Source of the DNA: Verrucomicrobiota bacterium
GTDB lineage: Bacteria > Verrucomicrobiota > Verrucomicrobiia > Opitutales > Opitutaceae
Assembly: GCA_023433275.1 (NCBI GenBank)
Contig: JAEZDN010000117.1
Span: 1 to 53,687 of the forward strand
Length of the DNA stretch: 53,687 nt
Reading direction: 5' to 3'
This document shows, piece by piece, positions 24,341-31,666 of this stretch. The notes below the pieces were generated by a model. That model ran no database searches, was not told where the DNA came from, and saw only the letters and a list, made by a program, of their open reading frames with translations. The position numbers and the translations under genes were made by a program. The stretch's first letter is position 1, and every line of letters begins with the position of its first letter.

Positions 24341-26203
24341 ATGCTGACTCTAGCCGACGTTGCCAAGTCCTACGGTACCCGCGAACTCTTCTCGGGGGTG
24401 TCGCTCTTCGTTGCGCGCACGGATCGCTTCGGCCTCGTCGGCCCCAACGGCGCGGGCAAATCCACCCTCTTCAACCTCATCCTCGGCGAGGAAACCGCCG
24501 ACGAAGGCACCATCGAGTGGGAGCGCGGCGCGGACTTCGGCTTCCTGCCCCAGGAAAGCGCGCCGGTCGGTGACGAAACCGTCCTGCACATCGCGACCAG
24601 CGGCAAGAAACTCGAGCCCACCGACGACGACGATTACGACATCGATTGGACCCTCGAGCCGCGCGCCAAGAAGATCCTCGCCGGCCTCGGCTTCCGCGAG
24701 GACGACTATCTCAAGCAGGCCAAGTCCTTCTCCGGGGGCTGGGTCATGCGCGCCCACCTCGCCCGCCTCCTCGTGAGCGAGCCCGCGCTGCTCATGCTCG
24801 ACGAACCGACCAATCACCTCGATCTCGAGGCGTTGCTGTGGTTCCAGGATTACCTCACGCGCTATCCGGGCGGCCTGGTCATCATTTCCCACGATCGCGA
24901 GTTCCTGAACGTCCTCTGCAACGGCATCCTCGAATTGAAGGGCGGCACGCTCAACAAGTACACGGGCAACTACGACGACTACCTGAACGAGAAGGACGCC
25001 CGCCGGGAGCAGCAGGCCGCGGTCTTCAAGAACCAGCAGCGCGAGATCGCCCACCTGCAGAAGTTCGTCGACCGCTTTGGCGCCAAGGCCTCGATGGCCT
25101 CCCGCGCCAAGTCGAAGGAAAAGCAGATCGAGCGTCTCAAGGACGTCGCGGTCGAGGAGCCGTGGGAGGACCTCAAGCGCATCAATTTCCGCTTCCCGCA
25201 ACCGCCGCGTTCCGGCCTGAAGGTAATGAGCCTCAAGAACGTCCAGCAGGCCTACGGCGACCACGTCGTCTACCAGGACCTGAACTTCGAGGTGGAACGC
25301 GGCCAGAAGATCGTGCTCGTCGGCCCCAACGGCGCCGGCAAGTCCACGCTCCTCAAGATCCTCGCCGACGTCATCCCGATCCAGGGCGGCACGCGCGAGC
25401 TCGGGAGCAACGTGTTTCCCGGCTACTTCGCGCAGAATCGCGGCGACAACGTGAAGCTCGACCTCACCGTGCTCGAGAACGTGATGGAGCTGCGCACGAA
25501 TGAAAACCAGCTCACCGAGCAACAGGCCCGCGCCGTGCTCGGCGGATTCCTCTTCCGCAAGGACGACGTCTTCAAGAAGGCCTCCGTGCTTTCCGGCGGC
25601 GAGAAGTCCCGCCTCGCGCTGGCCCGCCTGCTCGTCAACCCGCCCAACCTCCTGCTGATGGACGAGCCCACCACGCACCTCGACATCCCGTCGATCGACG
25701 CGCTGGTCAACGCCCTCAAGAATTACGAGGGCACGCTCATCTTCATCAGCCACGACGTCTATTTCATCAAGACGCTCGCGCAGACCGTGCTGCACGTGCA
25801 CAGCGGTCGCCTCACGCCGTATGCCGGCAATTACGATTACTATCTGGAGAAATCCAAGGCCTCCAACGCCCGCGCCGCGCTGACCGCCGGCTTCACCGAC
25901 GCGCGGCCGAAACAACAGGCCGCGTCGGCCGCCCCCAAATCCCAGACCTCAAATCCCAAACCCTCCGCCGGTGACCTCAAGAAGCTGCGCACCGAGGTGA
26001 GCGCCCTGGAAAAGAAGGTTTCCGAACTCGAGGCCAAGCAGAACGAGATCACCGCCGCACTCGAGTCCCCCGATACCTACGCCGACAAGGGAAAGTTCCA
26101 CCACCTGAACAAGGAACTCAGCGTCGTCGTCGACCAGCTCACCGCCGCCACCGCCGAGTGGGAGAAAGCCGCCACGAAGCTCTCGGAGCTGGAGAAAGCC
26201 TGA
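24341..26203 (+). CDS. ABC-F family ATPase (Uup/EttA-like)
   Basis: 620 residues with two ATP-binding cassettes. Walker A GPNGAGKST near 34-42 and again near 328-336; signature SFSGGWVMRAHLARLL and later VLSGGEKSRLALARLL; Walker B LLMLDEPTNHLD and LLMDEPTTHLD. The interdomain linker is charged (about 225-275), and a C-terminal coiled coil (about 540-620) follows an Ala/Gln/Pro-rich stretch, as in Uup. ABC-F proteins bind the ribosome or rescue stalled complexes; they have no membrane domain. Start at ATG 24341; an upstream ATG adds only four residues. Confidence 0.93.
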   Translation: MLTLADVAKSYGTRELFSGVSLFVARTDRFGLVGPNGAGKSTLFNLILGEETADEGTIEWERGADFGFLPQESAPVGDETVLHIATSGKKLEPTDDDDYDIDWTLEPRAKKILAGLGFREDDYLKQAKSFSGGWVMRAHLARLLVSEPALLMLDEPTNHLDLEALLWFQDYLTRYPGGLVIISHDREFLNVLCNGILELKGGTLNKYTGNYDDYLNEKDARREQQAAVFKNQQREIAHLQKFVDRFGAKASMASRAKSKEKQIERLKDVAVEEPWEDLKRINFRFPQPPRSGLKVMSLKNVQQAYGDHVVYQDLNFEVERGQKIVLVGPNGAGKSTLLKILADVIPIQGGTRELGSNVFPGYFAQNRGDNVKLDLTVLENVMELRTNENQLTEQQARAVLGGFLFRKDDVFKKASVLSGGEKSRLALARLLVNPPNLLLMDEPTTHLDIPSIDALVNALKNYEGTLIFISHDVYFIKTLAQTVLHVHSGRLTPYAGNYDYYLEKSKASNARAALTAGFTDARPKQQAASAAPKSQTSNPKPSAGDLKKLRTEVSALEKKVSELEAKQNEITAALESPDTYADKGKFHHLNKELSVVVDQLTAATAEWEKAATKLSELEKA

Positions 26204-26216
26204 TCCTCTGCTTGCT

Positions 26217-26243
26217 GAACCCGGGGCGCCCCCGCCCGGGTTC
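26217..26243. terminator. hairpin after the ABC-F gene
   Basis: A 9-bp stem (GAACCCGGG 26217-26225, CCCGGGTTC 26235-26243) starts 13 nt after the stop codon. It lacks a T tract. The rest of the 227-bp gap to the next gene has G/C-rich blocks and no gene. Confidence 0.45.
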
Positions 26244-26430
26244 GGGGGCCCAGCTGCCACCGCGCCGGTCCGCCCCTGTGGGACGGGGGCCCTCACCCGT
26301 TCATTCCCTTCATGACGCGCCCACGGTTGAGGGACCATCGCGCCCCGCTGGCGTGACACTCACAGTTACACATCATTCTCGCTGATAGGGGTGCACTCTG
26401 CGTGCGCCCCCCGCGGGATGACCACCCCGA

Positions 26431-26946
26431 CTACCACCATCGCCGCGTCGACTTCGGCAAACCTGCGATTTGACGAAAGACGTCCTCCGGCGAATTCATG
26501 CCATGCAGGCTGAGCGGCGTCCGAGCCACTCGTCTCGACAAGTCCACCGGCGAGTCCTCCCCGTCCGCCAAGCGACACTGTGCCATGTAAATCAGGTCGT
26601 TCATGCTCCCCAGCACGGAGCGGCCCGGGATCGGGGCCCACTGGACATCCGGCATTTCCGTGACGATCTGCCGCTCAAAAACGTCCTCCAAGCCCTCTCC
26701 CTTCAAACAGGTCTGTAATCCGCCCATCATGCGCGCCGCCAGCTTCACCCCGTCGGTCACTCCTGTCGCCATCATCACCACGGGATAAAGCGATGCGGTG
26801 TTGCAAAACATCAGGTACCGGTAGCGACCAAACCGAAACTCGTGGGCGCACCAATCCGCGAGGCGGTTGGCCACGACGGGCACATCGGCTGGCACCTCCA
26901 TTCGCAACCGCTTCGCGAGCATCTTGGTCGGCCGAATCGTCAGCAT
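26431..26946 (-). CDS. DUF6933 family protein
   Basis: 171 residues opening MLTIRPTKMLAKRLRMEVP, with VANRLADWCAHEFRFGRYRY (about 30-50) and TNTASLY-like FCNTASLYPVVMM. These are the family's conserved features; its function is unknown. Start at 26946, directly before MLTIRPTK; a longer frame is a shadow of the facing gene. Divergent from the UPF0158 gene with about 57 bp between. Confidence 0.8.
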   Translation of the reverse strand: MLTIRPTKMLAKRLRMEVPADVPVVANRLADWCAHEFRFGRYRYLMFCNTASLYPVVMMATGVTDGVKLAARMMGGLQTCLKGEGLEDVFERQIVTEMPDVQWAPIPGRSVLGSMNDLIYMAQCRLADGEDSPVDLSRRVARTPLSLHGMNSPEDVFRQIAGLPKSTRRWW

Positions 26947-27003
26947 GATGTCGGTTTGACGCCTCCCGGCTCCACGGCAAGCTCCTCTCAACCTCCCCTT
27001 CCC

Positions 27004-27483
27004 GTGGCCCTCGCCGTCAAGCTCAGCGATCTTGTGGACGCCCTCGACCTTCCCAATGAATGGGGCGCGTGGCTGGATCGCGAAACCGGCAAGGTGATCG
27101 AACTTGATCCCGACACCCGCCGAGTCGCTGAGGAGGCGGGCGACGATGACCCCTTTCCTGCCGATGAAGTGCCGACCGAGGAATTGTGGACCGTGGCCCG
27201 GGCGGTCGCCGCTGGCAACCCGCGCTACCTTGCCCTGCCGGACGCCTTCGCGTTTCACGAGTACCGTCACATGGAGCGCTTCGTCGCCGGCATCGCCGAC
27301 CCGAACTCCGCCGAGCAGCTGTGGCGCGCCATCAAGGGCAAGGGAGCCTTCCGCAACTTCAAGGACACCGCCCACCGCCTCGGGCTGATCAAGGACTGGT
27401 ACCGCCACCGTGAGCAGGCCCAGCGCCGCTTCATGCTCGACTGGGCCGAAGCCAACAAAATCCCCGTCGACGAACGCGCGTAA
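27004..27483 (+). CDS. UPF0158 family protein
   Basis: 159 residues starting at GTG 27004 (VALAVKLSDLVDALDLPNEW), the usual opening of the family, with AWLDRETGKVIELD near 20 and FRNFKDTAHRLGLIKDWY near 120. Small cytoplasmic proteins of unknown function. An ATG further upstream would add a poorly conserved, low-complexity stretch, so the GTG is preferred although no clear Shine-Dalgarno is seen. Pairing with a divergent DUF6933 gene is a recurring arrangement by memory only. Confidence 0.75.
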   Translation: MALAVKLSDLVDALDLPNEWGAWLDRETGKVIELDPDTRRVAEEAGDDDPFPADEVPTEELWTVARAVAAGNPRYLALPDAFAFHEYRHMERFVAGIADPNSAEQLWRAIKGKGAFRNFKDTAHRLGLIKDWYRHREQAQRRFMLDWAEANKIPVDERA

Positions 27484-27505
27484 ACGTCTGGCAGCCGGGA
27501 TCGAC

Positions 27506-27526
27506 TGTAGAAGCCTGCTCGCAGGC
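27506..27526. repeat. TGTAG-edged hairpin
   Basis: TGTAG at 27506-27510, then a 6-bp stem GCCTGC (27513-27518) with GCAGGC (27521-27526). It sits 23 nt after the UPF0158 stop. It shares the family edge but has a different stem from the others. Confidence 0.5.
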
Positions 27527-27611
27527 GATGAGGACGCGGCACCGCCCCCAGACCTCGGCTTAATGATTTTATCTGCGTCGCGCAGCCCTCATCGACGGCC
27601 CGTCGTTGCCA

Positions 27612-28139
27612 ATGGCTTCCTACTTGCCCTTGCTGGCCAACGTGCCCCACGTAAGCTACCTGCTCGAACTGGCCTCGCCGGCCGCGTTTCGGCCGAAGCC
27701 CTTTCCCCGCGACGACGTAATCGTGCAGCCGGCCGGTTCAAACGAGGCGGAGAAGTGCCGCCATCTCTGGACCGAAGTGGGGCGGGGTTTCTGGAGCGAA
27801 CGCTCGGATTGGACCCTTGCCGGGTGGCAAGGCCACCTCGCGCAATCGTCAGTCATCTTTTCGATCGCTTCCACGCAGGATGAACCCGTCGGCTTCTTCG
27901 AACTGAACCTGGAGGGTGAGCACGCGAAGCTGGAGGGATTCGGACTGCTGCCGGCGTGGCGGAGCCAGGGGCTGGGGGGCGGGCTTCTGTCCTCCGCCAC
28001 CCAGACGGCATTCGATCTGGGAGCCAAACGCATCTGGCTGCACACGGCGACCGACGATCATCCTCATGCCCTTCGCAATTACCAGGCCCGCGGTTACCAC
28101 ATCTACCATCAGGAGCCGCTGCGCCATCCCATGTCGTGA
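27612..28139 (+). CDS. GNAT family N-acetyltransferase
   Basis: 175 residues. The acetyl-CoA-binding motif A is LLPAWRSQGLGGGLLSSATQTAF near 120-142 (RSQGLGGG is the P-loop-like R/Q-x-x-G-x-G/A pattern), and the late HALRNYQARGYHIYH gives the usual alpha4/beta7 end. Transfers acetyl from acetyl-CoA; substrate unknown. Start is ATG 27612. No operon partner is obvious. Confidence 0.87.
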   Translation: MASYLPLLANVPHVSYLLELASPAAFRPKPFPRDDVIVQPAGSNEAEKCRHLWTEVGRGFWSERSDWTLAGWQGHLAQSSVIFSIASTQDEPVGFFELNLEGEHAKLEGFGLLPAWRSQGLGGGLLSSATQTAFDLGAKRIWLHTATDDHPHALRNYQARGYHIYHQEPLRHPMS

Positions 28140-28219
28140 CGCCCGCTTGAAGGGCCCTGGCGCCGCCTCCGATTTCGTCGGCTGGTTGACGGCTGGACCC
28201 ACCCTTGCCACGATGGGCC

Positions 28220-29158
28220 ATGCGGTTCCCCGGGATTTTCCTCGGCGTTATCGGTTTCATCACCGGACTTTCGGTCGCGCGGCCGGCGGAATCGCCCATC
28301 CTTTCACCCGAGGAACTGGCCATCCTGGATCGCGAATCCGCGATGTGGCGTGCCGTCCGCGCTGACCTCGACGTCACCGCAAACATTGAACAACTCGGGA
28401 AGCGGGGATTTGGACGCACGGATCTGGACTGGTTCCGGCCCAAGCTCGAACAGGTCTGGAAACTCCCGGGCTCGCAGGGGCTCGGCCTGTTGAGCGCCGA
28501 TGTCCGCGAGCGGATTGCGGAAGTCGAAAAGGATCTCGTGCGCCATTACCGCAACAGCCGCCGGTTCGAGGAAGCCGGCGTGCGCCCCACCTCCGACCCG
28601 CTGTACACCCGGTCCGAACTCAATGTCCTGTGGCGGCGGGCCCTGATCCAAGCGCTCTCCTACGAGGAAATGCGCGACTACGGCCTGGCGCGGTCCGCCG
28701 AAGCCGAGCGCGTCGAACGGCTGACCAAGGGCCTCCCGTTGACCACGATCGAGCGCCGGGAGCTTGTCCGCCTGGCGCGGGAGTTCGGTGACCGGGACGG
28801 GACGCCTGTCCCCTCGCGAATCCCGATCGCGGATTTCCAGCGATCGCAGTTGGATTACTATGATCGGATCCGCGACCTCCTCGGCGCCGAGCATTTCGTT
28901 ACCTACCTCGAGCGTGCCAACGACGATTTTCTCGCCCTTCGGCAATGCCTTGCCGGTCAGGCCACCTCCGCGACGGCTTTGGCATTATTCCGGTTGCGCC
29001 AGAAAACCGCCATCGCGGTACACCAACGCGGGCTCGCCTACGCGGACCGCCAGAGGCTCGGGAAAAGCGCGCGGGAGGAGGCCGCCCAGCTTCTGGGCCC
29101 GGACGTGTTTTCAGCTTACGCCAACACCGAACACGGCAGGTGGATGTTTCCGCGTTAG
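28220..29158 (+). CDS. secreted protein of unknown function
   Basis: 312 residues with a signal peptide (FPGIFLGVIGFITGLSVA). The rest is helical and highly charged, with repeated Arg/Glu/Leu patterns, no Cys cluster and no catalytic motif I recognise. The C-terminus FSAYANTEHGRWMFPR resembles a short secreted-protein tail. Start at ATG 28220 just before the signal. No operon evidence; possibly an Opitutaceae-specific protein. Confidence 0.6.
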   Translation: MRFPGIFLGVIGFITGLSVARPAESPILSPEELAILDRESAMWRAVRADLDVTANIEQLGKRGFGRTDLDWFRPKLEQVWKLPGSQGLGLLSADVRERIAEVEKDLVRHYRNSRRFEEAGVRPTSDPLYTRSELNVLWRRALIQALSYEEMRDYGLARSAEAERVERLTKGLPLTTIERRELVRLAREFGDRDGTPVPSRIPIADFQRSQLDYYDRIRDLLGAEHFVTYLERANDDFLALRQCLAGQATSATALALFRLRQKTAIAVHQRGLAYADRQRLGKSAREEAAQLLGPDVFSAYANTEHGRWMFPR

Positions 29159-29183
29159 CCCGGAAACATTCGGGTTCCGGTGT

Positions 29184-29253
29184 AGGAGCCTGTTTACAGG
29201 CGATCGAACGTCGTGTTGTCCTCCAGGCTTTGATCGCCTGTAAACAGGCTCCT
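29184..29253. repeat. 22-bp perfect inverted repeat with 26-nt loop
   Basis: The 22-nt left arm (29184-29205) and right arm (29232-29253) match without error. Each arm is itself an inner palindrome (GCCTGTTTACAGGC), so the whole can fold as one long stem or as two separate hairpins. The TG of TGTAG and the GCA after the right arm match the family edges. It sits between the stops of two convergent genes and may double as a terminator. Confidence 0.65.
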
Positions 29254-29267
29254 GCAGGACGAAACCC

Positions 29268-29612
29268 TCAAGCGCCCGCGGTTTTCCCATACGCGCGCTC
29301 CACTTTTGCGACGCGCACTTGGAAATCCGCATACCACGTCTGGTGCCCGGCGCGCTGCGCCTGCTGGTGCTCGGTGTCGCGTTTCCACGCGGCAATGGAC
29401 GCTTCGTCACGCCAATATGAAACGGTGATGCCCAGGCCGTCGGCGCCGCGGGCGCTCTCGACCCCGAGGAATCCGGGCTGCGTGGAGGCGAGCGCGACCA
29501 TGCGCTCCGCCATGGCCCCGTAGCCCCGGTCGCCATCGGTTCGTCGCGACGTGAAAATCACGGCGTAATACGGCGGCTCGGGGGTGGGTGCAAAGGAAGC
29601 GGGAGTGCTCAT
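29268..29612 (-). CDS. ABM-like small protein
   Basis: 114 residues. The pattern YYAVIFTSRRT, MVALASTQPGFLGVESARG and VSYWRDEASIAAWKRDTEHQ (about 60-82) is that of the dimeric ferredoxin-like fold (antibiotic biosynthesis monooxygenase superfamily). Members act as small oxygenases or binding proteins; the sequence cannot tell which. Start at ATG 29612. It faces the secreted protein gene across the 22-bp inverted repeat. Confidence 0.75.
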   Translation of the reverse strand: MSTPASFAPTPEPPYYAVIFTSRRTDGDRGYGAMAERMVALASTQPGFLGVESARGADGLGITVSYWRDEASIAAWKRDTEHQQAQRAGHQTWYADFQVRVAKVERAYGKTAGA

Positions 29613-29651
29613 GGCGAAGGATTCTGAATTACCATTGTGCCCCGATCGATT

Positions 29652-29705
29652 CCACTGGAACCGGGGCGCCCGCCCCGGAAACCGGCCCGAGGGCGGGCCG
29701 GCTCC
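29652..29705. repeat. nested palindromes, possible three-way junction
   Basis: Between the ABM-like gene and the methyltransferase gene lie two hairpins side by side (CCGGGGCG-CC-CGCCCCGG and CCGGCCC-GAG-GGCGGGCCGG), enclosed by CTGGA/TCCAG. They would fold as a three-way junction. The rest of the 157-bp gap holds no gene. Confidence 0.5.
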
Positions 29706-29769
29706 AGCGCAACCAACGCGCATCCGTCAGCGCGGATCTGGATCGACGTGTGGTTCAAGATCGTCGGTT

Positions 29770-30552
29770 TCATGCCGACTGCGGGTTGAGCACCAGCATC
29801 GAGCTGCTGCCCACGAAGAATTCATAGTTCACCTTCTGCACCGCGCTGGTGATGCCCAAGGCGCCGAGTTCCACGCGCAAGCGCTCGAGCTCGGCATAGG
29901 GCTTGCCGCCGGGGCCGACGAGCGGGTGGATGCGCACCTCGCCGGCGCTCACGCGCGCGAGCTCGGCACAGGCGGCCACGTGCCACGCGAAATCGAACCG
30001 CGCCGCGTAGATGAAGAGCAGGTGCGCGCACAACACGACGTCGAAGGCGTCATCGAGAAACGGCAGCAGCGGCAGCGAGGCCCGCACATAGCGGCCGTGC
30101 CGGACGTTACCCTCGTAGTCGGCGAGGAAACGCGAGGCCGCGGCGCGCCGATCCGCCTCCGCCGCGTCGAAGGTCGGAAAAGTCTTGAACCGGAAGAGCC
30201 GGCGTTTTTCACGCATCTGTTCGAACATGCGCGCGTAGTCGTCGCGCACCCGCGCGGCCAGCTCGCCGTGCGGCCGGTCATACAACGGGTCGACGGCGAC
30301 CGCGTCGACGCCGCGACGGTGCGCTTCGACGGTGAAGGACGACGGGCCAGCCGCGACATCGAGCACGGCCTTGCCGCGCAGGGCGGCGGGGTCGAGGGAG
30401 AAGAACCGGCAATATTCGTCGAGCGTGCGCCCGAAGAACGAGACGGCCGGCAGGTCAAGGGACGACGCGGTCGATCCCGCCCGCGCCCGGGCGGGGGGAC
30501 GCGCCGCGGGAAACGAGGCTATTGGGGGTGGAGGTGCAACGAGCGTGGGCAT
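29770..30552 (-). CDS. class I SAM-dependent methyltransferase-like protein
   Basis: 260 residues. The N-terminus (about 1-35) is Pro/Ala-rich and looks disordered. Then AVLDVAAGPSSFTVEAHRRG near 62-80 is the SAM-binding motif I, with VDAVAVDPLYD following. The late FDDAFDVVLCAHLLFIYA-like stretch is motif IV/V. Substrate unknown. It is preceded by a terminator-like hairpin about 50 nt upstream and by a CA-rich leader without a visible Shine-Dalgarno. Start at ATG 30552 gives the longest frame and is uncertain. Confidence 0.75.
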   Translation of the reverse strand: MPTLVAPPPPIASFPAARPPARARAGSTASSLDLPAVSFFGRTLDEYCRFFSLDPAALRGKAVLDVAAGPSSFTVEAHRRGVDAVAVDPLYDRPHGELAARVRDDYARMFEQMREKRRLFRFKTFPTFDAAEADRRAAASRFLADYEGNVRHGRYVRASLPLLPFLDDAFDVVLCAHLLFIYAARFDFAWHVAACAELARVSAGEVRIHPLVGPGGKPYAELERLRVELGALGITSAVQKVNYEFFVGSSSMLVLNPQSA

Positions 30553-30603
30553 GGCATGATCTTGGTTTGTGTTGGTTGTTGGTTTGGTTCGGACGGGGAA
30601 AAT

Positions 30604-30629
30604 AAAAAACCCGACTCGGTGGAGTCGGG
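30604..30629 (-). terminator. intrinsic terminator in the leader of the methyltransferase gene
   Basis: On the minus strand an 8-bp stem (CCCGACTC, GAGTCGGG) with a CACC loop is followed by TTTTTTATT. It ends about 50 nt upstream of the methyltransferase start. It could end an upstream transcript or act as an attenuator. A facing stem (30628-30644 with 30685-30702) shares only two bases with it. Confidence 0.65.
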
Positions 30630-30665
30630 CTCGGATAAGAGGGAGGATTTTTCTTTCTGTTTATC

Positions 30666-30731
30666 TTACGCGTTGTGCGTGTGATCCCTGTTATGCCGAG
30701 CCTTCGTAATCCACCAGGCGCGTTTACCCAT
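30666..30731 (-). CDS. possible leader peptide with tandem Trp codons
   Basis: Frame MGKRAWWITKARHNRDHTHN-A, 21 residues; an alternative start at 30737 adds two. TGG TGG is at 30711-30716, and its stop is about 37 nt before the terminator. No Shine-Dalgarno is visible and the frame stays open upstream, so translation is uncertain. A tandem-Trp leader before a terminator is a classic attenuation layout, but the gene behind it is not an obvious tryptophan gene. Confidence 0.3.
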   Translation of the reverse strand: MGKRAWWITKARHNRDHTHNA

Positions 30732-30959
30732 GGCCATGGCGGCGACGGAGCAGGAGCGACGAAGGTTGGAGGCGACGTGGGTCACGGTCGCGTTGATGGG
30801 GATTCGGCTGGCCGCGGGCAAGCAGGATTTTTCCAACGCGGCAGGACAGGCGTCCTTCGCCCTCCCCCAAGGGCAGTCTTTGCCTGGCCTGCGATCGGCC
30901 GCAGAAGGCCGGTCGGAGACCGGCCCTACCCCAAAAACCGCAGGGCGCGACCGGGCGGT
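30732..30959. other. gap between the leader and the coiled-coil gene
   Basis: No gene is visible. A TGTAG-family hairpin lies at 30907-30930 (GGCCGGTC with GACCGGCC, then CTACC). Next to the stop of the coiled-coil gene, AACCGC and GCGGTT with a T run could be a weak terminator on the minus strand. Together with the leader above, this makes up the 407-bp space between the two genes. Confidence 0.4.
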
Positions 30960-31436
30960 TTATTTCTTGGAGAGCAACTTCCTCGCGGCGGCAAACGGGC
31001 CCGCCGCGCGCGCCTTGGCCTTGATCGGCGACGGCATCGCCTTGGCGGCGATTTCCTGTTCACGAACCTTAACCCACGCCTCGCGGCGCGCCACTTCCTC
31101 TTCGCGCTGCCTCAGCTGTTCCTCGCGCTCCTTCAACAACAGTCGGTCGTCACTCAGGCCGCGGCGCGCCGCCTCGAGCAGCGCATGGGCGCGGTTGTAC
31201 TTTTCCCACGCGGCATCGATACCATGGTCCGGTCCGACCGTGTAACGAAAATGATCCGCGGCCGGCGCCGGCTTGGCGGAATGCGCGTGCTCCACGAGCA
31301 AGCGCAGGCGCTGTTCATATTCACGGAGACTGGCCTCCTTTTCCTGCATGGCCTCCATATCGGTGGAGAGTTGCTGCCGGAGTTTTTCGAGGTGGCTTTC
31401 CTCGGCGCTGCCTTGGACGTGGGGAGAAGTATTCAT
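30960..31436 (-). CDS. coiled-coil protein of unknown function
   Basis: 158 residues, mostly heptads (LEKLRQQLSTDMEAMQEKEA, then LLLKEREEQLRQREEEVARR) with a basic, Ala-rich C-terminal tail (AKARAAGPFAAARKLLSKK). No family recognised. The charge pattern suggests a scaffold or nucleic-acid contact at the tail, as inference only. Start at ATG 31436. It lies upstream of the methyltransferase but separated by more than 400 bp. Confidence 0.6.
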   Translation of the reverse strand: MNTSPHVQGSAEESHLEKLRQQLSTDMEAMQEKEASLREYEQRLRLLVEHAHSAKPAPAADHFRYTVGPDHGIDAAWEKYNRAHALLEAARRGLSDDRLLLKEREEQLRQREEEVARREAWVKVREQEIAAKAMPSPIKAKARAAGPFAAARKLLSKK

Positions 31437-31527
31437 GGCGGTGTGTGATTCGAACGTATCAGGCTTGTTGCGCGCCGCCTAGGTGGCGTCCGGCCATTTA
31501 CCCGCACTTTACCCCTGATGTTCCGGG

Positions 31528-31545
31528 TTTTACGCAATTGTAAAG
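31528..31545. promoter_or_regulatory. short palindrome in the gap before the coiled-coil gene
   Basis: TTTAC-GCAATT-GTAAA is a small inverted repeat in an AT-richer patch, about 95 nt upstream of the coiled-coil gene's start. It could be an operator or promoter element. The rest of this 230-bp gap holds the terminator below and no gene. Confidence 0.25.
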
Positions 31546-31608
31546 CCGCACTGGGGCCGCGCAGGACTTCACCGCGCATGGTCCCGCGTGCAGCTCGCAA
31601 GTACCGTG

Positions 31609-31643
31609 AAAAAGGAAAGCCGCGCGGATCCGCGCGGCTTTCC
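31609..31643 (-). terminator. terminator of the NatAB operon
   Basis: A perfect 30-bp palindrome (31614-31643, centre GGATCC) lies 24 nt after the NatB stop. On the minus strand it is followed by five T. The length and perfection make it a strong intrinsic terminator. Confidence 0.85.
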
Positions 31644-31666
31644 CACACACACGCACTAACAATTGG

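Noticed and set aside
24350..25915. Long antisense frame opposite the ABC-F gene
   Set aside because: The plus-strand gene has all ABC-F motifs; the antisense frame has only low-complexity Val/Leu/Glu sequence.
30660..30740. Possible tRNA or tmRNA because of the stem-rich sequence
   Set aside because: No cloverleaf, no T-loop GTTCRA and no CCA end can be traced; a leader/terminator reading explains the stems better.
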